From an uncultured Mycoplasmatota bacterium (GTDB lineage: Bacteria; Bacillota_I; Bacilli_A; RF39; UBA660): a stretch of DNA of 13,256 nt. Where the stretch lies: contig URWD01000030.1 of the NCBI GenBank assembly GCA_900551525.1, positions 1-13,256 of the forward strand. The letters are read 5' to 3'. Below the pieces are notes generated by a model. It had not been told where the DNA came from, did no database searches, and saw only the letters and a program-made list of their open reading frames with translations. Every line of letters begins with the position of its first letter. Within the stretch, counting starts at the first letter, position 1. Shown here in pieces: positions 4,463-11,118 of this stretch. A program made the position numbers and the translations under genes.

Positions 4463-7081
4463 ATGGAAAATAAGAAAACAAAAATAATAAGTATAGTGGC
4501 AAGTGTATTTATATTATTGCTTTTAATCGGAGCAACTTATGCTTACTTTATAGTCGGAGGAAATACAGGTTCAAGTACAAGCTTAGATGTTACATCATCA
4601 ACTTTAGACACTCTTTCTTTTCAAGTAGGAAATCCAATTAATATAAATGTTAATCAGTTTAATTTTGGAGAAAATGCAGGTAATCAAAGTGGAACTACAA
4701 AAGCAATTGCAACGATTAGTGCGAGTAATTCACCAAATACAACAAAGTATTCTGAAAGATATAATATCTACTTCGTAATTGAAGCAAATGATTTTGTTTA
4801 TACAACAGATGATGCTAAAGCAGAAATACTTTTAAATGTTACAGACCCAAATGGCAATAAAGTAGAAAATATAACTGGACTTGTAAATACAGGTACAGGT
4901 TTTGATATAACAACAAGAACAGGTGGTTTTTTACTTGTAGCGGATTATGATATTGAAGCAAATAGAGCTCAAACAGTATCCCAAGAATGGAATGTAGAAG
5001 TGACATTTGTAAATTTAGAAACTAGTCAAAATAAAAATGCTGGTAAATCATTAATGGGTAAACTTTATCTTACAAAAGAAAAAATGAGTAGTTATGAAGT
5101 AGCACAAATAAGTTCGTTAGAACCAACCACAACTTATAATAGTATTACAGCTAATTTAAATGTATCATCGGGTTCAGCAAATATTGCAAAATACTACTTT
5201 GGCATTGAAAAAGTGTCAAGTAGTACAACTGGATATATTCAAAAACAAAAAACATATATAAAATCTCTTGCCGTATCAGATGCTAAATTTACAGAAACAG
5301 ATAAGCCTAAGTATACTTTTTCTAATCTAGATGATAACACAACATATAAGATATATAGTTATGGTATAGATAAAAATGGAATAAAAACGAATACATATGA
5401 AACAGAAATAACAACAAATGAATATAATAATCCAAAAGTAAATAGTGTTACGCATATATCAACATTAAATTCAATAACTATAAGTGTTAGTGCAAGCAAA
5501 GGGGATAATGAAATAGTAAAGTATTTCTTTTCAAAAGATAATGGAGCAACATATGACGAAAGCACGTCAAATAGTTATGTGTTTAATAACCTAAATGATA
5601 CAACAGAATATAAGATAAAAGTAAAAGTACAAGATAGTTATGGAAGATATTCAACAGAATATTTTGAAGCTATAGCAACAGAAACATATATATTACCAAG
5701 TGTAACAAGTGTTACACCGGCAACAAAATATAATCAAATAAGTGTATCTGTAGTTGGAGCAAAAGGAACAAATAATGTTGCAAAATATTATTATTCAATT
5801 GATAATGGAACATATGTAGAGTCAGCAAATACAACTTATACATTTACTGGACTTTCAGAAAAGACTACACATACAATAAAAGTTAAATTGGCAGATACAG
5901 AAGGAAGAATGTCAAATGAATATAGTTTAAGTGCAACAACAGATGCATATGTAGTACCAAGCATAACTAATGTAACAACAACAAGTACAACAGATTCAAT
6001 AACAATAAAAGTAACAGGAAAAAAAGGAGATGGAACAATAAGTAAGTATTATTATTCAAAAGACAATGGTTCAAACTATGTAGAAAGCACATCAAGTAGT
6101 TATACTTTTAGTAATTTGACAGGTGGAACAATATTTTATATAAAAGTTTATGTTAAAGATAGCAATAATAAGGAAAGCAGTGTTTCCTCTACTTCTGTTA
6201 GTACAAAATTATTGTTAAGCAATGTGTGTACTAGTGGAACAAATTTAGCATCATGCATAAAGAAGTTTGGAGATAAGGGATCATCTGCTACAAATGTTTA
6301 TATACATAATAGTAGTTTAACAAATGGCGCAAACGATAATTCATATAGATTTGCCGGAGAAAATCCAAATAATTATGTATGTTTTGGTTCTAATGAGAGT
6401 TCTTGTCCAGAGGATAATTTATATAGAATAATTGGAGTATTTAATAATCAAGTAAAATTGATAAAAGATGGTTATGCAAATAGTAATTTGCTTGGAAACG
6501 ATGGAGATCATGAATCAAGTGTTGGTTTAAGCTCGGTTTATTACTGGAATAATTCTGGATCAAACACATGGAGTACAAGTTTATTAAATAAAACAAATTT
6601 AAATACAAATTTTGTCAATAATATAGGAAGCACATGGGCAAATAAAATAGCGACAACAACATGGAAAGTAGGGGGAAATACGCAGACAAATATAGTCAGC
6701 GTAGTGCCGGCAACAGCATATAAAAATGAAATAATAAACCCAGTGTCAACAAATACCACAGATGGAGTAACAGAATATACAGCTAAAATAGGTATGATGT
6801 ATGCATCAGACTATGGGTTTGCAGCAGATCCTAGTACTTGGACAAAAAGTTTGTCTTCTTACAGGCAAGGTAATTGGATGTCATATAGTAATTATGAATG
6901 GACAATTTCTAGAAGTTCTGATAACTCGTATCGTGTAATATGTGTGAGTGATAGGTTACGTTTGAGTGCATGTGACGCAGCATATTCCACTTTTGTTAGA
7001 CCAGTTTTTTATCTTACAAATTCTGTTATTTATTCTGAAGGAGATGGTACTCAAAGTTCACCAATTCGTTTATCTAATTGA
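4463..7081 (+). CDS. Large exported Fn3-repeat surface protein with cysteine-paired DUF6273/C-type-lectin-like C-terminal domain
   Basis: The 872-aa protein starts with MENKKTKII and a hydrophobic segment (about 9-31) ending GATYAYF, a signal of the kind seen in TasA/SipW-dependent proteins. ATG 4460 is also in frame, but GAGGT (4452-4456) is better spaced (6 nt) to 4463. Residues 32-205 form an Asn/Thr-rich beta domain resembling TasA/camelysin-like proteins. Residues about 214-583 carry four Fn3-like repeats. The C-terminal 290 residues hold all six Cys of the protein, as three close pairs (589/598, 640/648, 827/837), and contain DNLYRIIGVF, a Trp-rich centre and the ending FVRPVFYL (about 844-851), as in DUF6273/FGE-like folds. 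No LPXTG motif or C-terminal anchor is seen, so retention would be by the N-terminus or assembly. It is a single gene with its own promoter and terminator. Surface display or adhesion is inferred; the ligand is unknown. Confidence 0.9.
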   Translation: MENKKTKIISIVASVFILLLLIGATYAYFIVGGNTGSSTSLDVTSSTLDTLSFQVGNPININVNQFNFGENAGNQSGTTKAIATISASNSPNTTKYSERYNIYFVIEANDFVYTTDDAKAEILLNVTDPNGNKVENITGLVNTGTGFDITTRTGGFLLVADYDIEANRAQTVSQEWNVEVTFVNLETSQNKNAGKSLMGKLYLTKEKMSSYEVAQISSLEPTTTYNSITANLNVSSGSANIAKYYFGIEKVSSSTTGYIQKQKTYIKSLAVSDAKFTETDKPKYTFSNLDDNTTYKIYSYGIDKNGIKTNTYETEITTNEYNNPKVNSVTHISTLNSITISVSASKGDNEIVKYFFSKDNGATYDESTSNSYVFNNLNDTTEYKIKVKVQDSYGRYSTEYFEAIATETYILPSVTSVTPATKYNQISVSVVGAKGTNNVAKYYYSIDNGTYVESANTTYTFTGLSEKTTHTIKVKLADTEGRMSNEYSLSATTDAYVVPSITNVTTTSTTDSITIKVTGKKGDGTISKYYYSKDNGSNYVESTSSSYTFSNLTGGTIFYIKVYVKDSNNKESSVSSTSVSTKLLLSNVCTSGTNLASCIKKFGDKGSSATNVYIHNSSLTNGANDNSYRFAGENPNNYVCFGSNESSCPEDNLYRIIGVFNNQVKLIKDGYANSNLLGNDGDHESSVGLSSVYYWNNSGSNTWSTSLLNKTNLNTNFVNNIGSTWANKIATTTWKVGGNTQTNIVSVVPATAYKNEIINPVSTNTTDGVTEYTAKIGMMYASDYGFAADPSTWTKSLSSYRQGNWMSYSNYEWTISRSSDNSYRVICVSDRLRLSACDAAYSTFVRPVFYLTNSVIYSEGDGTQSSPIRLSN
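5429..6211 (+). repeat. Three tandem Fn3-like protein repeats with an 87-88 residue period
   Basis: Units start near P324, P412 and P499 of the protein (bases about 5429, 5690 and 5951). Each has the order x-P-x-[VI]-x-x-V-T, a strand with ITI/ISV, a [AG]-x-KG turn, KY[FY][YF]S-x-DNG, Y-x-ES, [YV]-x-F-x-x-L and IKV-[KY]. A more divergent unit with a 20-residue insertion precedes them (bases about 5102-5425). The repeats have diverged at the DNA level, so they are old duplications and not a recent slippage product. Confidence 0.8.
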
Positions 7082-7117
7082 TGGACAATTTAAAAAAAAT
7101 ATCAGCAAAATCTAACA

Positions 7118-7165
7118 AAAAAGAGGTAAAAAGTTCGACGAATGTTGAAAAATTTGCCTCTTTTT
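7118..7165 (+). terminator. Intrinsic terminator after the surface protein gene
   Basis: A 13-bp stem with one T.G wobble pairs 7118-7130 with 7153-7165 (AAAAAGAGGTAAA with TTTGCCTCTTTTT). The 22-nt apical part contains a small self-complementary TTCGACGAA. The five final T are the tail, and the A-rich 5' arm would give a U run on the other strand, so it could act in both directions. Confidence 0.82.
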
Positions 7166-7225
7166 GTATTTAAAGTTTACCCATAGGTAAGAATTGTTGG
7201 ATAAATAAAGAATATACAAAATAAG

Positions 7226-7265
7226 TGTAAAATAGATGTAAAATTTATTGCATCTATTTTTGTTT
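7226..7265 (+). other. Inverted repeat upstream of the ABC exporter operon (hairpin or weak terminator)
   Basis: AAAATAGATG (7229-7238) and CATCTATTTT (7251-7260) are perfectly complementary, and three further inner pairs with one wobble are possible. The T run (7257-7261) is short and broken by G. The 3' arm overlaps the likely -35 of the next promoter. It could be a second weak terminator or an operator-like site; the sequence alone does not decide. The rest of 7166-7225 shows nothing I can assign. Confidence 0.45.
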
Positions 7266-7275
7266 GTGTTAAAAT
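7248..7275 (+). promoter_or_regulatory. Candidate promoter of the ABC exporter-deacetylase operon
   Basis: Extended -10 TGTTAAAAT (7267-7275) with TTGCAT (7248-7253) as -35, 16 nt apart. The -35 lies inside the 3' arm of the inverted repeat 7229-7260, so a protein binding the repeat would occlude it. Confidence 0.5.
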
Positions 7276-7302
7276 GTAATTAGAAGAAAGGAAAAAGAAA
7301 AT

Positions 7303-8193
7303 ATGAAAAAATTATTAGAATGTCAAAATTTGTGTAAGAGTTTTGGAAAAAAACAAATATTAAAAGATGTTTCCTTTGAAATAGATGAAGGAGATATTTT
7401 AGCATTTATTGGACCTAATGGAAGTGGTAAAACTACCACGATTAAGTTAATTTTAGGGCTTCAAAAAATTGATAGAGGAAAGGTTAGTATTAATGGCTTT
7501 GATGTTGAAAAAGATTTTGTTAAAGCTATTGAAAAAGTCGGAGCTATCGTTGAAAATCCTGATACATACATGTATCTTACTGGCTGGCAAAATTTAAAGA
7601 TAATAGCAAATCTATACAAAGGTGTAACTGATGAAGAAATTAAGAAAATCGTTAAACTCGTTGACCTAGAAAAAAGAATAAACGATAAAGTAAGCAAATA
7701 TTCTTTAGGTATGCGTCAAAGACTTGGAATAGCTAGAGCCCTAATTAACAAACCAAATGTATTGATACTTGATGAACCAACAAATGGACTTGATCCAGAA
7801 GGTATTAAAGATTTAAGAAATTTACTTAAAAAGTTAGCAAAAGAAGGAATGGGTATTCTAATATCTAGTCATAACTTAGCAGAACTTGAAAGTTTTTGTA
7901 ATAAAGTATTAATTATTGATAATGGTAAAATTATAGAAACTAGCAAGGTAAATGAATTTAAGAGTAATGGTAATAAGTATATATTTAAAGTAAGTAATAC
8001 TGATAATCTTGAAGTAGAAGGCATATATCAAGTAAAAGGTGATGAATTTGCTTATGATGGAAGTAAAGAAGAAATAGCTAAATTAATAAAGACTTTAGTT
8101 AAAAAGAATGTTGATATATATGAAGTTAAAATGGAAGAACTTACTTTAGAAGAAGCATTCTTAAAGAAGACTGGAGGAAACAAAAATGATTAA
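7303..8193 (+). CDS. ABC transporter ATPase, BcrA / lantibiotic-immunity (LanF-like) type
   Basis: The 296-aa cytoplasmic ATPase has all nucleotide-binding motifs: Walker A GPNGSGKTT (37-45), signature YSLGMRQR (133-140), Walker B and D-loop VLILDEPTNGLDPEG (153-167) and H-loop SSH (188-190). Where most ATPases have the Q-loop Gln, it reads GAIVENPDTY (80-89) with Glu84, the 'E-loop' described for lantibiotic immunity ATPases such as NukF. An about 90-residue C-terminal tail follows the ATPase core. The start ATG follows an AAAGGAAA-type site (about 7287-7293). The CDS overlaps the permease gene by 8 bp, so the two are translationally coupled and probably form one exporter. The substrate is not visible; a peptide antibiotic is the best guess from family. 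Confidence 0.93.
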   Translation: MKKLLECQNLCKSFGKKQILKDVSFEIDEGDILAFIGPNGSGKTTTIKLILGLQKIDRGKVSINGFDVEKDFVKAIEKVGAIVENPDTYMYLTGWQNLKIIANLYKGVTDEEIKKIVKLVDLEKRINDKVSKYSLGMRQRLGIARALINKPNVLILDEPTNGLDPEGIKDLRNLLKKLAKEGMGILISSHNLAELESFCNKVLIIDNGKIIETSKVNEFKSNGNKYIFKVSNTDNLEVEGIYQVKGDEFAYDGSKEEIAKLIKTLVKKNVDIYEVKMEELTLEEAFLKKTGGNKND

Positions 8194-9568
8194 TTTAATA
8201 AAGAATGAAATATATAAAATATTACATAAAAGAGGAACATTTATTGTTTTAATTATAACAGCTTTATTTATTACATTAGTGTCATATTTAATTGGTCATG
8301 AACAAGTTAATTATGTATCCACAGAAAGGTATTATAATAGTGATACTGGAAATGTAGCTGAAAATAAAACAAATCAAGAAATGAATGAATTAAGTAAAAA
8401 ATATAATGATAAAACATGGCAATACTATGTAATGGATTATGTATATACTATAATAAGTAATTACAATTATGCAAAAGAAGGTAATTATTTAGATGAAAAT
8501 ATTGAAAATGAATATAATACTATTAAAAAAACTTTAACTAGTGATGATTGGAAATATTTTGTTAATGTAAATACAAAAAGTTTAAAAAATGAATTAAAAG
8601 ATTATGAAGAAAACTTAAAAAGTGCAACAAGTGATAAAGCCAAAAAAGATATAGAAGCCGAAATATATAGAATTAATGTTGCTATTGAAATGAATGAATA
8701 TCGCTTAAAAGAAAATGTTAAATATGGTAATGATTATATAAATAATGCAATTGATGATGTAATTTCTTTAGCATCACAAGTTAAAACTTATGAAACAACT
8801 ACGAATGAAGAAACTAAAACACAACTGGAACAAAGTGTAAAAAGTTATTATAAATCTAGGTATATTTTAGAAAATAAAGAGGATATTAATAATGAAAGCA
8901 ATTTAAGATATATAATGACTAACTTTTATAGTGAATATACATTCTTAATTCTTGTATTTGGTGTTATGATTGCTGGAGCTATAGTAAGTGAAGAATATAA
9001 TAAAGGAACAATTAAATCTCTTCTTATAACTCCATATAAAAGATCAACTATTTTGCTTTCTAAGTTTATAACAGTTATAATATTTACTATTTTATTTATA
9101 ATAATTAGTTATTTAATGCAAATTATAATAGGTGGTTTATTTCTAGGATTTGGTTCTTTAAGTAACCATGTAGTTGAATATAATTTAGCATCTAAATCTC
9201 TTGAAGTAATGAGTTTATCGAAATATGTACTTTTATACTCAATTGCTAATTTACCACAAATAATACTTCTTGTTACATTAGCATTTGCTGTTTCAACAAT
9301 TGTTGGTAATACTGCTTTTGCCATTGTAATAACTTTTGCAGGTGTAATTGGTTCTTCAATTATAAATATGTTTGCATCTGCCTACAAAATAGAAATACTT
9401 AAATATTTTGTAACAACAAACTGGGATTTTAACTATTATCTATTCGGAGGTACAAGTCCTTATAAAATAGGTTTAACTCATGCAATTATTGTATGTATAA
9501 TATATTTCTTAATAATGGTTATAACATCATTTATTGTATTTAATAAAAAGAATATAAAAAATATATAA
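8186..9568 (+). CDS. ABC-2 type exporter permease with a large extracytoplasmic insert
   Basis: The 460-aa partner of the upstream ATPase. GGAGG (8173-8177), inside the ATPase gene, lies 8 nt before the ATG. Topology: TM1 about 19-37, a long polar, partly coiled-coil outer domain about 38-250, then TM2 about 251-268, a cytoplasmic coupling segment EEYNKGTIKSLLITPYKR (269-286) typical of ABC-2 permeases, TM3 about 290-320, TM4 about 348-370, TM5 about 374-395 and TM6 about 432-452. The 210-residue outer domain between TM1 and TM2 is larger than in minimal BcrB-type permeases and could take part in substrate recognition. The next gene follows after 14 nt. Transport role is well supported; the substrate is unknown. 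Confidence 0.9.
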   Translation: MINLIKNEIYKILHKRGTFIVLIITALFITLVSYLIGHEQVNYVSTERYYNSDTGNVAENKTNQEMNELSKKYNDKTWQYYVMDYVYTIISNYNYAKEGNYLDENIENEYNTIKKTLTSDDWKYFVNVNTKSLKNELKDYEENLKSATSDKAKKDIEAEIYRINVAIEMNEYRLKENVKYGNDYINNAIDDVISLASQVKTYETTTNEETKTQLEQSVKSYYKSRYILENKEDINNESNLRYIMTNFYSEYTFLILVFGVMIAGAIVSEEYNKGTIKSLLITPYKRSTILLSKFITVIIFTILFIIISYLMQIIIGGLFLGFGSLSNHVVEYNLASKSLEVMSLSKYVLLYSIANLPQIILLVTLAFAVSTIVGNTAFAIVITFAGVIGSSIINMFASAYKIEILKYFVTTNWDFNYYLFGGTSPYKIGLTHAIIVCIIYFLIMVITSFIVFNKKNIKNI

Positions 9569-9582
9569 AGGGATGTGATTAA

Positions 9583-10767
9583 ATGAAAAGAAAAAGGCAT
9601 AAAATAAAGAAAAAAACATTAGGCTTTTTAGCCATAAGTTTATTACTTGTGGCAATTTCTTTGTTTAAAACTTTTTCTTTTGCATATCCAAATAATGAAG
9701 AAAAAACTAAAAAAGTAAGTGTAAGTGATATAAATGATTATGAAAATATGCAAGATAATTTGGTAAGTAGAATAGATTTTGATGATAAAATAACTAATAT
9801 TGTAAGTATTGTTGATGATAGATATATATCTAAGTTATTTAATTTTAAAACTGGTGAAGAAGTTTCCATTGAAAGTATATTAAAAAATGATATGGTTGAT
9901 GCTTTTTTTAAAAAAGTAAAAGAACTTTTATATTTGAAATATCCTAAGTTTATTGCCAGTAAGTTAGAACTTCTTAATAAAACTAATAGTTATTATTTAA
10001 AAGAAAATGAACTTATTATGTATTTTTATGATTATGAAATAGAACCTATGGTAAGTGAAGAGTTATCACTTCATATAAATTATAATGAAATAAAAGAATA
10101 TCTAGATATAACAGTAAAACTAGATAATACTTATGAAAATGAAGATGGAAATAAAATAGATAAAAATAAGAAAATAGTAGCTTTAACATTTGATGATGGC
10201 CCTGGAAGATATACAAGTAATTTAGTAGATACTTTATTAGATAATAAAGCAAGTGCTACATTTTTTATGCTAGGGAAGAACTTAAATAATTATAAAGATA
10301 CAGTAAAAAAAGTATATAATAATGGAATGGAAATAGGATATCATTCATATGCCCATAAGAATTTTAAAAGACAAAAACTTCAAGAAATAAAAGAAGAATT
10401 TAATAAAAGTAATAGTATTTTAAAAAGTATAACTGGATCTACTTTTAAATTAATTAGACCTCCGTATGGGGAAATTAATGAAAAAATTAAAAATAGTTTA
10501 GATGCATCGTTTATTTTATGGAATATTGATACTTTAGATTGGAAAAATAAAGATAGTGATTATTTAACAGATTATGTTTTAAAAGAAGTAAATGATGGTA
10601 ATATTATTTTATTTCATGATATACATAAAACTAGCATAGATGCTATTAACAAATTACTTCCTTTGTTATATGTAAATGGTTATCAGGTAGTAACAGTATC
10701 AAAACTTGCTGAAATAACTGGTACTAATCTTGAACTGCATAAAACTTATAGATATTTTAAAAAATAA
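9583..10767 (+). CDS. PgdA-like polysaccharide (peptidoglycan) deacetylase, membrane-anchored, RsiV/DUF3298-like plus NodB domains
   Basis: The 394-aa protein has an N-terminal membrane segment (about 13-34), an RsiV/DUF3298-like middle domain (about 65-180: SKLFNFKTGEEVSIESIL, then SYYLKENELIMYFYDYEI, then LSLHINYNEIKEYL) and a NodB carbohydrate esterase 4 domain (about 196-385). All five CE4 motifs are intact: TFDDGP (202-207; catalytic base and metal Asp), HSYAH (254-258; metal His), RPPYG (292-296), DTLDW (316-320) and LFHDIH (343-348). This order is that of streptococcal PgdA, which removes N-acetyl groups from wall GlcNAc and gives lysozyme resistance. Chitooligosaccharide or other glycan substrates are not excluded. 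An AAAGGG-type site (about 9567-9572) precedes the ATG, and the gene is the third of the exporter operon. The stop TAA overlaps a copy of AAGCAACAA that is complementary to the terminator. Confidence 0.92.
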   Translation: MKRKRHKIKKKTLGFLAISLLLVAISLFKTFSFAYPNNEEKTKKVSVSDINDYENMQDNLVSRIDFDDKITNIVSIVDDRYISKLFNFKTGEEVSIESILKNDMVDAFFKKVKELLYLKYPKFIASKLELLNKTNSYYLKENELIMYFYDYEIEPMVSEELSLHINYNEIKEYLDITVKLDNTYENEDGNKIDKNKKIVALTFDDGPGRYTSNLVDTLLDNKASATFFMLGKNLNNYKDTVKKVYNNGMEIGYHSYAHKNFKRQKLQEIKEEFNKSNSILKSITGSTFKLIRPPYGEINEKIKNSLDASFILWNIDTLDWKNKDSDYLTDYVLKEVNDGNIILFHDIHKTSIDAINKLLPLLYVNGYQVVTVSKLAEITGTNLELHKTYRYFKK

Positions 10768-10778
10768 GCAACAAAGTC

Positions 10779-10807
10779 TTGCAATAAGTAAAAATCTGTG
10801 CTATTAT
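10779..10807 (+). promoter_or_regulatory. Orphan promoter directly upstream of a terminator hairpin
   Basis: TTGCAA (10779-10784), a 17-nt spacer and an extended -10 TGCTATTAT (10799-10807). The expected start is about 10813-10815, exactly at the 5' foot of the terminator hairpin. No ORF lies between start and terminator. Confidence 0.45.
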
Positions 10808-10813
10808 GTAGCT

Positions 10814-10871
10814 AAGCAACAGGTAAACACATTTATTTCGCTCAAAAAAATGAAATACTTGTTGCTTTTTT
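10814..10871 (+). terminator. Intrinsic terminator of the exporter-deacetylase operon
   Basis: A 12-bp stem with one wobble pairs AAGCAACAGGTA (10814-10825) with TACTTGTTGCTT (10856-10867). An inner imperfect stem, 10830-10838 with 10844-10852 (one A.A mismatch), closes the pentaloop CGCTC. T run 10866-10871. A second copy of the 5' arm, AAGCAACAA (10766-10774), can pair with the same 3' arm. Confidence 0.85.
10814..10871 (+). ncRNA. Possible ~58-nt small RNA made from the orphan promoter
   Basis: The promoter at 10779-10807 would start a transcript that is a single long hairpin plus U tail and stops at 10871. I do not recognise a known RNA family in it. It could simply be a terminator with a chance promoter upstream, which AT-rich DNA offers often. 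Confidence 0.28.
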
Positions 10872-10881
10872 AAATTTTGAC

Positions 10882-10910
10882 TTGAACATAAATAAAGAAT
10901 AGTGTATACT
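10882..10910 (+). promoter_or_regulatory. Promoter of the ileS T-box leader
   Basis: TTGAAC (10882-10887), 17-nt spacer, TATACT (10905-10910) preceded by TG. Expected start is about 10917, a few bases before the T-box base helix. This is the best-matching promoter in the window. Confidence 0.8.
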
Positions 10911-10916
10911 ATATTA

Positions 10917-11106
10917 AGTAATCAGTGATGTAAGACGTTATTTAAAAGACTTTTTAAAGAGAGTTAGCATTTGGTGGAAGCTAATAAAAGATTTAAATAT
11001 GTATCACTTACGGAGATTAATCGGGTTATTCCGTTATCAAAATTAAGTTAATTAAGGGATGGTACCGTCATTTATTGACTCCTTTTGGTGCTATCCTTTT
11101 TATTTT
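10917..11106 (+). promoter_or_regulatory. T-box riboswitch (tRNA-Ile, specifier AUC) controlling ileS
   Basis: All parts can be placed. Base helix TAATC (10919-10923)/GATTA (11015-11019). K-turn AGTGAT (10924-10929) against GGA (11012-11014). Helix GTAAG (10930-10934)/CTTAC (11007-11011). Specifier ATC (11003-11005) followed by A. Helix 10939-10946/10992-10999, helix CTTTT/AAAAG (10950-10954/10986-10990), AG-bulge region AGAGAG (about 10958-10963), then TTAGC/GCTAA (10964-10968/10980-10984) with the GGTGG distal loop. Small stem III CGG/CCG (11022-11024/11031-11033). T-box core AAGGGATGGTACCG (11054-11067) with TGGT able to pair with the tRNA 3' end. Antiterminator AAGGGA (11054-11059)/TCCTTT (11080-11085) plus GTC/GAC (11067-11069/11077-11079) around the 7-nt bulge. 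The competing terminator is annotated separately. Uncharged tRNA-Ile would favour readthrough. Confidence 0.95.
11054..11106 (+). terminator. T-box-controlled terminator before ileS
   Basis: 5' arm 11054-11066 (AAGGGATGGTACC) pairs with GGTGCTATCCTT (11087-11098) as 12 bp with one bulged G and two wobbles, followed by TTTTT-A-TTTT to 11106. It shares its 5' arm with the antiterminator, so the two are mutually exclusive. Confidence 0.9.
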
Positions 11107-11118
11107 GGAGGTAAGAAA

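Noticed and set aside
5429..6211. Tandem repeats as a CRISPR or recent DNA repeat array
   Set aside because: The 87-88 residue periodicity is at protein level with diverged DNA, which fits Fn3 domains.
7079..7095. TGA at the end of the surface protein gene as a possible Trp codon (Mycoplasma code)
   Set aside because: Reading it as Trp adds only a few residues before TAA. All Trp in ileS and other genes are TGG, which would be unusual in a UGA-Trp organism, so the standard code is kept.
6212..7302. A diversity-generating retroelement next to the lectin-like domain
   Set aside because: No reverse transcriptase gene and no template repeat of the variable segment occur in the window; only the target-like domain is present.
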